Assembly: GCA_015146655.1 (NCBI GenBank)
Contig: VKHL01000023.1
Coordinates: 1-64,000, forward strand
Direction: 5' to 3'
Source of the DNA: Ochromonas danica
Lineage: Eukaryota; Sar; Chrysophyceae; Chromulinales; Chromulinaceae
Length of the DNA stretch: 64,000 nucleotides
The notes under the pieces are model-generated. The model had not been told where the DNA came from. It worked only from the letters and a program-made list of their open reading frames with translations, and made no database searches. A program made the position numbers and the translations under genes. Below, piece after piece: positions 42,510-54,400 of this stretch (the first letter of the stretch is position 1; each line of letters starts with the position of its first letter).

Positions 42510-44880
42510 TTCACTCCACACACTGTCTAACCAACTGGTTGTCTTCTTTCTCAGAGGACATACAGTGCTTTACCTCTTCTCAGACTTCTCCATCTCTTGC
42601 TCTTCTTCTGCTTTCTCTTCTTTGCTCTCCTTCTCTAAATAATGCTTCTTATAATAATAACGACAAACATTTGCTGTTCTCTCCGATGGCATTTGCTTTG
42701 CAATCCACTTCCACTTAACTCGACCAAAACCTTCTTTACTCTCATTTACCAGCTTCACAAACAATGCAATCTCTTCCTTTGTCCATCGCTTGCATGGCCT
42801 TGTTCCCACTCCAAGCTCTTCACATCGCTTAGCTATAGCAGCAACATTTCTGCTCTTCAAGCGATGAAATAATTTGTCATAAAGAAGTCCTTTACTGCGC
42901 AAGGAAATAAGAAGATCATCTTCTTCCTTTGTCCAAGGAGAAGTATTCAATAGTCGACTCAACTCATTCTCCCATCTAAAATCATATCACACACATACAT
43001 ACACAAACAGAACAACAACAATCAATATCCACATTATTGCATGACTCTCATTAACAATAAACTCACCTCACTTTGCACTCCCTCGCTGTGTGAGAAGAAG
43101 ACAGACAAGATGCTACAGCATTCCATTTCCCACTATCCCCAAACTGTCTCACTGCTTTCAACAACTCTGCATCTTCCTCTTCTGTCCATAGACTCTCAGC
43201 TACTGACTTTCCACTACGATACTTTCTAATACGAGTATATTTGTGAAGACATTGTAATCCATTATACTGTGGAAGATAGCTAGCAATCAATTTCCAATCC
43301 CTTGTCCCATGTTGCTTTACTAACTCCAACAACTTGGCATCCTCTTCCTTCGTCCATTGTGCCCACTTTACTGGGAAAACTTTCTTCTTCAAAGATTGGT
43401 AGCGACTTCGTAAAGCATGATCAGTTCGCTTTGTAGGCAACAAAGCAAGAAGAGATTGCCATTCTGATCGAACATGCTTTTGATCCATATCCTCCATGAT
43501 GACCTTCTTGATGATCTCATCTTCTTCTGCCTTCCACTCTGATCGATCAACGGAAGGATCCAATGCAAGTCTCCATCTACCTCACATCATAGACACATCT
43601 ACACATGACATGGAGAAGTCTACATACAGAAGAGGAGGTCTATCTCATACCTTACAGAGCATCTAGAACCTGGTCGACCATCCATGTGAGGAGCTATCTT
43701 GGACCAAGAAGATTCGCCATACTGCTTCACCAACTCCAACAACTTCGCATCCTCCTACACAAACAACAACAAACACATGTCACTTACTAGTCTACACCAG
43801 ACACACATCACACAATAGACTGCTGCACTAGACACTGCTCAAACAGCTCTCATCCTCATCATACAATAGTCCAACTACTTTACCTCTGCACTCCATGGAC
43901 CTATCTTGATATCTGGTCGAAGAACATTATTCCATCGAATAAGCACATTGGATGCAGACCTGTGAGGAAGATATTGCTTGGAAATCTCAAACCATTTCTC
44001 TCCCAACTCTTCTACCCCTTTCCTCAGTAACGTGTCTTCTTCTGCTGTCCACATTCGAACACCTGCTCTAGCTACACCTTCATTCTGCTTCTCCTTTAAC
44101 ACCCCATAACTTGAAGATGAAGAGAGAGGATTTGTTTCCATTTCCTTCACACTCATCTCTCTCGAGGATGACAGAAGACGAACAGTCCCACTAGACCACC
44201 CTCCTGCCAACACCATTCTGGGTCCATTCACATGATAACCATCATGAGAAGGATAATGATACTTATAACTGCTATTAGCACAACGCATCAATGGCAAGGC
44301 TCGCGATAAGAAGGAGAAGGGAGTTTTCTTTTGTATCATGTCGTTGATCAGGAATGATTTGGAAATGAATTGGATTTGTGGTGGACACAGCATTCCAAAC
44401 TGTTCCGCACAGCATTCCATACTATTCCACACAATTCCTACCCACGCTACCATCATTTTCCCTTCTAAGGAAATTGTATTTTCGATTTTAAATAAAATAA
44501 GGAAAAGCGACATTTTGGGCAAAACAAATTAAGACAGTAGAGAACCACTCCTTTGGACTAGATCAAGACAAGAATCTCTCGGGGCAGTAACAGATATCTC
44601 TCGGTAACATGTATCTCGGGGGCAGTCGAAACTCCTTCAACAACATTGTATACAACAAAGCAATAATCTTATTTACAACCAACTCAAACACCCTCCTGCG
44701 TGGGAGCATCACGGAAGTATTAGAAAGAATTGAAGAATGGCACCTTTTTACTCTGACGGGGCCCCAAGAGACGGTGTATCAGACGATCCCTGAGCTTCCT
44801 TTGCGCTTGCAGAAACTGGAGCAGAAAAAAGATCACTTCCATAGGAGGGGGGAGAGGAGTAATAGCGACTATTTGGAGAA
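42510..44880. repeat. Segmental duplication, Myb block copy B
   Basis: This block matches positions 1-2405 in the same orientation across exons, introns and flanks, with point changes and small indels. At its right end it lacks about 250 bp found in block A and rejoins where catccatagga-type sequence (cacttccataggaggggg) occurs. The left boundary cannot be placed because block A begins at the window edge. Confidence 0.85.
42570..44339 (-). CDS. Seven-repeat Myb/SANT protein, copy B
   Basis: Four exons (44339-43884, 43754-43651, 43576-43067, 42975-42570) encode 491 residues. The first three exons have exactly the lengths of copy A and the last is 6 bp longer. All seven Myb/SANT repeats are present, and the presequence-like start (MIQKKTPFSFLSRALPLMRC) is conserved. 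Differences cluster in the recognition-helix halves of the repeats, for example RSENHVGNRWYRAL against RSASNVLIRWNNVL in repeat 1 and GRIADSCSQK against GRPGSRCSVR in repeat 2. Neither copy shows stops or frame changes, so both are likely functional and may bind different sites. Target sites and cell compartment are unknown. Confidence 0.85.
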
Positions 44881-45231
44881 CTGTTCCATATAACAGGAGT
44901 CGCTTCTTGAGCTTTCAAGACAGAGTGGACATCGTCATACGCATGGCGGATGAGACGACAGAGAGCACGAAGCCTCGGCGAGGGGGAAGCGAAGGGTTGG
45001 AAGAGGGAGCAGCAGGCATCTTCCGTCCCGTCACCACAACCATCACTTTGACAGTGGGTGGTGAGCAAACTATGGACCAAGTTCAAGAGACAGAAGTAGA
45101 AGGAAGAAGGGAGAATATGGACTATCAGACTTCCAGAAACATCATTCCCCGTTTGTAGACTCCTTCTCTCTGCTAGAGAAGAGCAAGCTATCTTGTTCGA
45201 TGCATTGAGTTATGAACCACCACGTTTCTCG
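44881..45231. other. Spacer with an unassigned open frame
   Basis: A minus-strand frame at 44748-45086 spans the end of block B and continues outside it (LRALCRLIRHAYDDVHSVLK). It may be the 3' exon of an unrecognised gene whose end was captured by the duplication, since block A shares the SASAKEAQGSSDTPSLGA part. Not strong enough for a gene call. Confidence 0.35.
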
Positions 45232-45600
45232 TTATTTCCCCTTTGTGACATTCTGTCCTTCTTCGCCTTTCTCCACCACTATCTCAGACACGGAGTAAGG
45301 TGCGAAAATAGCTTCCAGTATGCTGGAGCTAATCGCCACCGATGCTGTAGATATCGTTTGTAATTCAATGATATTGATGGCTCCTGCGACAGATGGGATA
45401 TTAACACCTTTATGTTTCATAAAAAAGCGTTGACTTGTAGTTTTGAGAAATGTTATCGGCTGCTTCCTTTCTGATAGAGAATTGAACTGATAGGTTTTTT
45501 CTAATCCACTCTCATCAATCTTACTGCAGCAATATGAGGAGAAGTACAGCAGTATCGAGTTGCCCTTCCGCAGTACTGTAGTACATCTTCCTACAGTAGC
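45232..45600 (-). other. Unidentified coding-like stretch
   Basis: A frame with even codon use and no stop runs from about 45600 down to a TAA at 45232. It includes KIDESGLEKTYQFNSLSERK, then PITFLKTTSQRFFMKHKGVN and INIIELQTISTASVAISSS, ending EEGQNVTKGK. There is no plausible ATG except within (MKHKG at 45420), and an upstream ctgcag may be an acceptor. It could be a terminal exon or a relic. It overlaps by a few bases, in another frame, the 3' end of the next gene. I recognise no family. Confidence 0.35.
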
Positions 45601-46226
45601 ACATCTTCCCCTTTTAATGCTTTCCGTAATTGTAATTCCTTATTTTCAGAGAAAAACGATTCAACTAAGAAGGTTACAATATCTTGTGGTTTATTCTTTA
45701 AAATATCGATATTCATCAAGGTCAATAAAGCCATTAACTCCTTCTGTTTACTTGTTTGATATTTTGATAATTCTCTCAGTTTTTTCTTATCATCCACATA
45801 ACTTAATCGATCACGAGGTGAGATAGAAGGTAAAACAGCATCATAAGGGATATAGTTCTCATTGGTAAAGTCTTCTTCCTCCTCCTCCTCATCATCTTCC
45901 TCCTCAGTCTGTTGGAAAGAGAAGCTGCGGTCCAAGTCACCACTTGCACTACTACTAAGACTCTTAACTTTACCACTTTTGGATAGACCGAGACTGAGAC
46001 TTAATTTCTTGTTAATCTTAAGACTTGTTGTTTTGGTTGGTGTTGAAGGTGTTGGCGTGGTCAGTGAGAGATTGTTGTTGACAGCAGCAGCAGCAGCGGG
46101 ATTCTCTGTGAGGGAATTATTGTTACTACTGCTATTATCAAGGATGATAGGAGGGAGTGCCTTGAGAGAAGATGATGAGAGACTTCTTCTTTTGGAATTC
46201 TCTCTGGATAATATCTTCGAACTCAT
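45591..46226 (-). CDS. Protein with C-terminal RII-alpha/Dpy-30-like docking helix pair
   Basis: The frame encodes 211 residues. The N-terminal 100 are Ser/Asn/Thr/Ala-rich and probably disordered, followed by an acidic run (TEEEDDEEEEEED). The C-terminal part has two predicted helices, KELMALLTLMNIDILKNKP and DIVTFLVESFFSENKELQL. The Lys-Pro-x-Asp-Ile-x-x-Phe-Leu pattern is that of RII-alpha/Dpy-30 dimerisation-docking domains, which bind amphipathic anchoring helices in flagella or chromatin complexes. That assignment is by motif only. The start at 46226 is divergent from the ankyrin gene at 46469. Confidence 0.6.
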   Translation of the reverse strand: MSSKILSRENSKRRSLSSSSLKALPPIILDNSSSNNNSLTENPAAAAAVNNNLSLTTPTPSTPTKTTSLKINKKLSLSLGLSKSGKVKSLSSSASGDLDRSFSFQQTEEEDDEEEEEEDFTNENYIPYDAVLPSISPRDRLSYVDDKKKLRELSKYQTSKQKELMALLTLMNIDILKNKPQDIVTFLVESFFSENKELQLRKALKGEDVLL

Positions 46227-46468
46227 AACAGCTAGTCTAACTGGATAATTTGATCATGAAAACGAAACGTTGTGATTGATGCGGTTTTAGTGGGTTATAA
46301 CTCACACTTTGTTAGTTTGAGAAATCATGTTGTTCTTTGGGAAAACTATCCTCCTGGAAAAGGCGTTTTTTCTCAACACAATCCCTTCTTGTTCTTCTTC
46401 ATCTTCTTCTTCAACCACGAGTATCTTCTGAGTATCTTCTGCATCATAAGTCATAATCGAATACCATA

Positions 46469-47179
46469 ATGATGATAATGACATCCAAGATGATGATAGA
46501 GGTGATGAGAAGACTTCACAAAACAGATCCAGTCTTCATGTTCTCATCATGGAGGAGGGGCGGAAGAAGAGAGTTTTCAGAATACTATAGTCCTATTCCT
46601 ACTATCAATCCACTCGAACAGATTCATGATATTATTATTCATAACAATGTGAAAGCACTTTCCGAAATGCTAGAGACCAAAGATATTGATCCTAATTTAC
46701 GATTTGAGAACTTAGTAAGTGGGCTTTCTTCCACCGTTATTTCGACCTATTCCCATTTAACTCCATGCTCAGAGGCACTGTACACCTCTTATGCTAGCTG
46801 CTGAATATGGAACAGTGGAGATGGTGAAGTCCTTGCTACGTTATGGAGCTAAGCTGAACCTTCAAGACGACTTTGGTGAGGATAGCAAAGGTTGAATGCG
46901 CTTGATGTACAGTAAGAACTCATTCCTATGTTACTTGTACCTATGCATTTTCCAGGCGATACTGCTATTATTATGGCAGCGAGAGAGAAAAGGAAAGAAG
47001 TAGTCAAGAGTTTGATCGAAGCAGGGGCACAATTGGATATTCTCAACTATGAGCAGATGACAGCAGCTGATTGCACATTGGATCCTGAACTGGACCATTC
47101 CATTCGCCAGAAGACAGGAGAAGATGTCAAAAGCATATGTGATAATAGTATTGTCGGATCCGACCCTAAAGAATATTAA
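46469..47179 (+). CDS. Ankyrin-repeat protein
   Basis: Three exons (46469-46714, 46773-46875, 46956-47179) keep frame and give 190 residues. Exon 2 restores a canonical ankyrin repeat (TPLMLAAEYGTVEMVKSLL) and exon 3 continues with DTAIIMAAREKRKEVVKSLI and EAGAQLDI. A weaker first repeat lies in exon 1 (IHDIIIHNNVKALSEMLETK). Two to three repeats form a short stack for protein binding; no catalytic region is seen. The start methionine is uncertain because several lie close together (MIMTSKMMIEVM). Confidence 0.75.
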
Positions 47180-47602
47180 CGCATACTAAAAAGTGGCAGA
47201 GGTTCAGGTCTTCATGTTGATTTTGCCGCTGAAACCCAGCTTTACAGATAGCGTTTATCTGGAGAAAGGCAGCAATGGCCAATGTGTACTTTAAAATCCT
47301 CAAAGACAGTCACATTCGATCCGTCAAAACGGGATGGCATTTTCTTGTGTTATTTTAGAGCATTGTGGTAATTACTTCTAACACGACACAAATAATGTAG
47401 ATTACCAACCAGATCAGCGCTACCCACTGCACCATTCCAGAAGATGGGTGAGGCTGTTATACTTATACTCTTCACATAATGACCCTTTGCGAAAAGGAAT
47501 CATGATGTCTTGCTCTTCACTTTATATCATGCTTTGTGATATATTTTCATGATTTGAATTTCAGTCAGTAATATCAAACGGAAACACAAATAAAACTTGC
47601 AA
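47180..47602. other. Intergenic spacer
   Basis: The spacer lies between convergent 3' ends. I see no gene or repeat. Confidence 0.45.
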
Positions 47603-49843
47603 TCAAGCCTGCAGCAATTGATCAGAATCCACCCCATATTTATCCATGCTCTTACTGCGCTTGATTGGTTCACCACCCATGCAAGCAATCAACATGTCTG
47701 GTGCAACTCTGATGGTTATCAAGAGAAAAACAAGAACGGCAGCAATAACGGAAATGCCAGCGATAAGGCCATAGCCAATACCATCCGAGAAAAAGCATGT
47801 GTCATCATTATCTTGAGAATTAGCCTCGTTAACTGTCGCTAAACGAGCGATACCGCCAGCAATAACTTGATCATAAAGAGTGGAAACCATCGCGGTGGTT
47901 ACAGAAGAGCTAATTGATGCATGAGGAAATCCCCAGAATGCCTCCCGATATAAAGGATTTTGTTCAGTAAACTGTGTGGGACGACTGGGTTGCTTGCGGG
48001 AGTACCAGGTAGACCAAGCAAATTGCCAATTTTGATTGGTCAGAAACTTGGGGAAAGTGGTGCCTGTGGCCTCAGCAATGGCTTGCAGATAACTAGGATT
48101 GCAAACAAATCCACCTGCAAAAGAAGCAACATCAATATTCTCATTCCACAGACCTCCTACACCAATAAGAGTAGCCGTATCATCTTCTTGGGGGATCTTT
48201 GTGAACGAAGCACAAGTGCTACCACATGTGCCATCACTTACAATCAACAACTTTTCCTTGGGGAGAAATTTGGAAGGTCGGAAATCAGGCACAGGGAGTG
48301 CTTCATCTGCACGACAATCCAGAGCGAAGTTATTAGTTCTCCAATTGACTTTTCCTCCTTGTGTGACATTACGTCCAGGATAGTAATAGGCTTTACCATC
48401 TACGAAGGGTAATTGAGTTGTAGGATCAAGAATTTGTTCCACATCGTCTGGATCAGGATAAGGATTAGGGTCATTGACAACAGCAATATACTCATCCATT
48501 AACTTGGAATGAGGCAGATCATAGTGTCTCTGCACTTTGGTATGATCTAGGGCATAATCTTCAACCAACATTTCGATAAGACGCAGGCCTAAACAAACAT
48601 ACCCACCTCCATTTTGCATGACATCCACTACCATCATATCATAATTGGTAGCTAAGCATGTAGCTGCATTGCCCAGAAATTGAATCGCAGCATAGGTGGA
48701 ATTATCTCCAGGGGGGCTGAAACTTGTCACTTTCATCACCAAAACACGACTGACACCAGCAGCTTTAGTCGTATCAGACTCTTTTACAGTCTGGATAAAG
48801 CAACTAAGTTGGTAAATATTATCGGGTGGGATAATTACCTCACGATCAGGACGATTATCAGTCAACGCAGCTGAATGCAAATATTGTGGGACATAAGTAT
48901 GAGGTTCTTCATGCACAGGAATACGACTTGGAGGCAACAAACGATGCTTCTTGCGTTCTGCCACAGGAGAGTTTTCAGCAGTGACCTGTGTGGTGGAAGG
49001 CTGTGCAGCACAATAAGAGAGATCTGCCAAACCATGAGTGTACTTGGCCATCCATGGGAAGGTGTAGGTACTACCATCCTTTAATGTGATAGTCAAATCA
49101 GTCACAGGAAGAACATTATATGATACAAAACTACGATACATATAAGAACGATAAGCTGCATTAAATCGTACACTACGATGATTACTTCTTGTCTCATGAT
49201 TATCCCCCCAAGAAGAGATTTCCGTTGTAAACTCAATACCATTTAATAACTCAACTTCTTGACCAATTAAATTATCAATGGTAGTTGACAAATCAGGGAA
49301 AATGGTCTTATAATTCTGTGTATAAAGGTTCGAAATCAGGAATAGACGAGGTTCATCATCTTGTGTATTATTTGCATCTGGTATAATACGTAAATCAAAT
49401 GCAAAAGGTTGTATTAATGTTGCACTATAACATACTGGTTTTGAATAACGTGTATGTGCATCTTGTGGTTGTTGGAATAATTGTTGTACATATTCTTGAA
49501 AGTCAAAATCTGTGGCAAATTCATTATTTTCAACCATAAGTCTGGCTTTTTCTAGTTCACTTTGAATATCAATCGATAGAGAATACGGAGGACCTGTATT
49601 ATGATATAAAGCAGAAAATCCAAAGTTTTCCATGGATTGTATTAAGACATTCATTGTTGCATTTGCCCATGTCTGATTAAAAGGCATTTCTTGTAGACAA
49701 TCTACTACAGTAGAAGCTACAGCATAGCAGGTATGATCAACATCACAATTTGGACTACAAGCTGATGTGATGAAATCAATCTGAGAGAAGAGAAGTAGAA
49801 GAAGAAGAGTTAAGAAGTGGTTAGAGTGAATCATCATCATCAC
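47603..49843 (-). CDS. Secreted S41-type peptidase-like protein with C-terminal membrane helix
   Basis: An intronless frame encodes 746 residues. The N-terminus is a signal peptide (FLTLLLLLLFSQIDFITS) followed by a Cys-rich start (CSPNCDVDHTCYAV). The middle contains a PDZ-less S41-type domain: MMVVDVMQNGGGYVCLGLRL matches the strand-turn before the catalytic site, and KLLIVSDGTCGSTCASFTK has the catalytic-serine motif (Ser542). A conserved D-A-H-T-R-Y near residue 135 resembles the substrate-handling region of fungal and protist S41 relatives. Near the end GLIAGISVIAAVLVFLL forms one transmembrane helix with a short tail (about 30 residues). It is probably a surface or vacuolar protease facing the lumen. 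Activity is inferred. Confidence 0.82.
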   Translation of the reverse strand: MMMMIHSNHFLTLLLLLLFSQIDFITSACSPNCDVDHTCYAVASTVVDCLQEMPFNQTWANATMNVLIQSMENFGFSALYHNTGPPYSLSIDIQSELEKARLMVENNEFATDFDFQEYVQQLFQQPQDAHTRYSKPVCYSATLIQPFAFDLRIIPDANNTQDDEPRLFLISNLYTQNYKTIFPDLSTTIDNLIGQEVELLNGIEFTTEISSWGDNHETRSNHRSVRFNAAYRSYMYRSFVSYNVLPVTDLTITLKDGSTYTFPWMAKYTHGLADLSYCAAQPSTTQVTAENSPVAERKKHRLLPPSRIPVHEEPHTYVPQYLHSAALTDNRPDREVIIPPDNIYQLSCFIQTVKESDTTKAAGVSRVLVMKVTSFSPPGDNSTYAAIQFLGNAATCLATNYDMMVVDVMQNGGGYVCLGLRLIEMLVEDYALDHTKVQRHYDLPHSKLMDEYIAVVNDPNPYPDPDDVEQILDPTTQLPFVDGKAYYYPGRNVTQGGKVNWRTNNFALDCRADEALPVPDFRPSKFLPKEKLLIVSDGTCGSTCASFTKIPQEDDTATLIGVGGLWNENIDVASFAGGFVCNPSYLQAIAEATGTTFPKFLTNQNWQFAWSTWYSRKQPSRPTQFTEQNPLYREAFWGFPHASISSSVTTAMVSTLYDQVIAGGIARLATVNEANSQDNDDTCFFSDGIGYGLIAGISVIAAVLVFLLITIRVAPDMLIACMGGEPIKRSKSMDKYGVDSDQLLQA

Positions 49844-50123
49844 TAAATTATCTTTATTGTTTGTGTTGGATGATACTTCATGGGTTGGATCGGGAGATGG
49901 ATGAGTGGGATTGGGGACAGTTGAGAAAGTTCAAAATTAGGAGTTATTTCTCCTTCTTCAACCCACCGAAACCGCATCTTCTTCTTTGCGTTGCAGTCTG
50001 CCCGGACCCTAACCGTCTAAATGTCTAACCGTCTAGATCTAGCCATCAAGACCCACAGGCGTTAGAAATGAAATCAAATCAATTCAAATGAGTTATTCGA
50101 TCTAACATTATTATTTAAAAGAT
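49844..50123. promoter_or_regulatory. Presumed bidirectional promoter, S41 and SFI1-like genes
   Basis: The two start codons face apart with 280 bp between them. A direct repeat of ctaaccgtctaaatg type (ccgtctaaatgtctaaccgtctag, about 50011-50035) lies in the middle. The call rests on gene geometry. Confidence 0.4.
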
Positions 50124-51292
50124 ATGATTAGTTGCAATGCATATTCCGAGAGAGAAAAGGTATTGGATCAGATAATTGATCATCCTCTACCATCTTTCTC
50201 TTCTCTATTATTACCCTTTTGTCCTGTTGTCAGTGGTAACAGTGGTAATGGTAGAAGTGGTAATGATAATGATGATGGCAGAGTCAGTGGACATGGCTAT
50301 GTCAGAAGCACCAATGTCGGTAGCAGTAGGAGTAGCAGTGGCAGTGCAAATCGACGGGGTGGAACTACTACCACCAGTGGCTATGGTGGCAGTGTTGGTA
50401 TTGGTGGACTGTATAGCCTACAGTATGAAGAAATTCTTCGTAAAGACTTAGTATCTACCTTAACTCTCTTACAGAAATTCAATCAATTACTATCCTCTTG
50501 GACACTTCTTCATTTACATTCTACAACTCAACTTTGTCAAACTTGGCAAAATCATCTTTCTCAATTACGAAAACGAAAAAGAGAAATTACACGTGAATTC
50601 TATCTTCATCCACAACATAGTGTAACTAGTACCACTAGCAGTAGTAATAGTCATCAGAACACTAACTCTACCACTGCTGCTACTACCACCACCTCCTCGA
50701 CTGGTCGTAAAGGTAGTGTGGCCACTGTCTCTTATCTACATCATATTGAACATTTCCCACGTGGTCAACCTATTAATAAACATCAACCATGGCATGGTAG
50801 TAGTTATAAATTCTCTTTATTACAATCTCTTGTCAGACAATGGATCAAGAAAGTCATCTTTTCTCATTGGGCTTTTCTTATAATTCGTAGAAAACAACAA
50901 AAATGGATAATTGACAGAAATGCTAACAATAGTGAGGAGTATGTCACTACTGTTCATGATGAAGGTGAAGATGAAGGTGATGACTCTCATAGTAGAAGAA
51001 TGATCAGTAAGAAGGTGACAGTGATATTAAGACTATGTCTACTAGCTATTCTACAAGAAGCTTTGACAACACGATATCTTAACATTCAAAATGAAAAGAA
51101 AGCACGAAACTGTTTCCATCTAACTAGTTTAAGAAGAGGATGGAAAGCTTTACGATTACATTATTGGTGTTATCATTCTGCTCGTATGAATCGATTATTA
51201 ACTGCTTGGACAGGTTGGAGAAAAGTGTATTTACATCGTCTTTCTTTGAAAAACATGGCCATGAGAAGAGGTGGATTATTTGAAGATCTACC

Positions 51293-51330
<38 letters not shown>

Positions 51331-51453
51331 CTGTGTTATTATCAGAAATGAATGAAGAAGATGAAAGTGAGTTAGTAAGATCAATTAGTGGAAAGATCAA
51401 ATCACGACGAGTCATGCATTTCCTCCATGACTATTGGCCTGAGAATCGTGCCC

Positions 51454-51497
<44 letters not shown>

Positions 51498-54400
51498 CGA
51501 CAACGACAACAGCAAGAAGAAGATGATGATAGTCTTCTGACTGCAACAAATCAGATGGAAAGAGAAAAAGTGACAGTAAGAAGGAATAGTGTGAGAACAA
51601 CTGAAGCACAAGTCATCAATGAGGAGGAAGAGGATAATAATAATAGCATAGAGTCGTTTGAGGAGGACAGTCTAGTAATAGAAGAGAAACCATCTCCTGC
51701 TGCCGGATATTTCTACTCTGATCACTCACCACAGAATAGACTACAACAACAACAGCAACACCAGCAGCAGGGAAGATCTTCTTCATCTATTTCCACCAAC
51801 TCTGTTGTTCATCAGAAAAGGAAGAATGGAAGAGAATTAGAGAGATCAAGTAGATTAGATCCTTCTTCTGCTCTTCCTCGATCTAGTCAATCCTTGCAGA
51901 CCAAGACCAACAAGCAGTCATTATCTACTAATAAGTCAATAAATAGTAAGATACAATCCATAAGAAAAGTCAAGAAATCATTGTGGGATCGTACTGTTGA
52001 TATCATTTTATCCCCTCCCTCATCTAGTTCATCTCGTCGTCCTCTTCTTGGTCAACCTGTTGGTCATATTGGTCCTGTTGGTGGACCTGTTGGTCAAGTT
52101 GTTGGTCAACGTGCTGCTGGCCCTGTTGGTCCAACTGGTCGTCGTGATGGATCCATCATGTCGTCGTTGTCATTCAGACAACAGCAACAGAAGGAAGAAG
52201 AAGAAGAACCAAGTGATGATCTAGCAACACTCTATGCGAGCAATCTTCCTAAACTACAACATTTACGACAAGAAATTACTTTCTATCAATGCAAACGATT
52301 AATTCTTTTATCCAGACAATTCTTTCATATTCTAATGAAAACATGTCATATACAGAATATAAAACAAACATTACAATATCAACAAAAATGGAAATATTGG
52401 ATAAAATTACAAAAAGTCTATCAAAAACTATGTAATGAAAGTAAACTATGTGATCAATTTCAAGATTTACAACGTAAGAAACGATCATTTCAACTCTGGA
52501 AGAATGATTACTTCCTACAAAGACAAAAACAACAAAATATCATAACAAGACAATGGAATCAATACCTTCTACATCGTTATTGGAAACAATGGTGTAAAGA
52601 AAAGTATAATGAATATCTTATTTCTTCTATGAGAAGGAAAAGGTTAAGAAAGATTTGGCAAGAATGGAAAAGATGGTATGAGAAGTATAAAGTATTAGAT
52701 AGAAGAAGAGAATGGATTACATTACATTTGTTTCTTCGTAGATTCTATCTATTGTGGAGAGTGAAGGTTAGTTATTGTCTTGCAATATATGTTATAGCTT
52801 ATATTTGTTGTGTAGTGTAGTGTAGTGTAGTGTAGTGTAGTGTAGAGTAGTGTAGTGTAGTGTAGTGTAGTGTAGTGTAGTGTAGTGTAGTGTAGTATAC
52901 TGTAGTGTAGTGTAGTGTAGTATACTGTAGTGTAGTATACTGTAGTGTAGTGTAGTGTAGTATACTGTAGTGTAGTATACTGTAGTGCAGTGTAGTATAG
53001 CGTACTGTAATGCATTATAGTGTAGTATAGTGTAGTGTAGTGTAGTGTAGTGTAGTGTAGTGTAGTGTAGTGTGGTATAGTGTAGTGTAGAGTAGTGTAG
53101 TGTAGTGTAGTGTAGCATTGTGTTGTTGGTGTGTATTATCGTTCCTCTTTGTTCTGTATATATATATATATTTGTTTTGCTATTTACTACCTCAGCACAA
53201 CATTAATCCAACTATCTCAATGTTTTACATGAATAGATTGAAAGACGTAGACTATTAAGACGAGTCTTCCAAATACAACAACTAGCATGGGAAGAACGTG
53301 ATAATCGTCGTTTATTATTCTACCCTCCCACTTCTCTAACGAAGAAAGACAATGATGAGTTACTACTACTACCACTACAAGGTAGAGACAGAAGACAGTC
53401 TAGTAGTTGTAGTAGTAATAGTAGATCTGTCTTTGCCTTTGTCTATTCTCTCTTCCATGCTTGGAGAGAGTTTATCATTCAACAAAAGGTAATACGACAA
53501 GATCAACGACAACAAGAACTTGCTTTATGTTATCGTGGTTGGTATCTATTAAGACGTACATTACATGCTTGGCAAGATTATTACTATCAACAACAATCAA
53601 TTGCATTCGTTATGAAGAAGAATCATCAGAATCATCTGAAACACTATTTCAATCAATGGTATCATATCTATGAGATTGAACAACAACAACGACAACAACA
53701 AACAGATCGTATAGAAGAAGAGAATTGTCTGTTACAGTTAATATGGAAGAGATGGAGAAGACAATATGAAAAACAATGTAAACAATATAAACAATATCCT
53801 TCTGTTAGATATCAATTCTATGGTAGATATCTATTAGATTATACATTTACAATATGGCGTTGTTTTCAATTAACAAGTCAATATCAATCTAGTTTAGATA
53901 AGATTATCACAAGAAGAATGAACAATAACAATAATAGGAGAGTCATCACTACTAACAACGGTCATCACTACCAAGGTAGTGGTGGTAGTGGTAGTGGTAA
54001 TAACTGGAGGATAACATTACAAGGGAAAGTGTTTACTACATGGAAGAAGATCTTCCAACATCATCAAGCGATCATTAAAATCAACAAGATTTTACATTAT
54101 CATCAAATGAAACATGCTTTTCACTATTGGCCTGGTCGTAATCAATCTATTCTTGTTAGTCGATTAGCTAAACATAATCAAGACAAGTATCATAGAAAAG
54201 TAATGGAAAAGAAGATAGCATGGAATAATCCTATTTTAAACTATCAAGATTTGTTTCAATTGAATGCTTATGATGACTATTGTTATTACCATCATACTAC
54301 TGCTGCTAATGCTAATGCTACAGCAACAGTTCCAGATGATCTATCAGACTCATCAGTTAGAGTAGTAGAAGGGGTTAGAGGAGGACAGAGAGAGTCATTG

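Noticed and set aside
45862-46248. Plus-strand Ser/Leu-rich frame
   Set aside because: Antisense of the RII-like gene, created by its Ser and Glu runs.
51124-51611. Minus-strand frames with long Ala, Cys, Val or Leu runs
   Set aside because: They lie antisense to the CAG and CAA tracts and have no domain.
52749-53118. Two minus-strand frames of His-Tyr-Thr repeats
   Set aside because: They are translations of the TGTAG satellite in the SFI1-like intron.
52808-53120. Internal telomere array
   Set aside because: TGTAG is not a known telomere unit, both flanks are exons of one gene, and no chromosome-end features are present.
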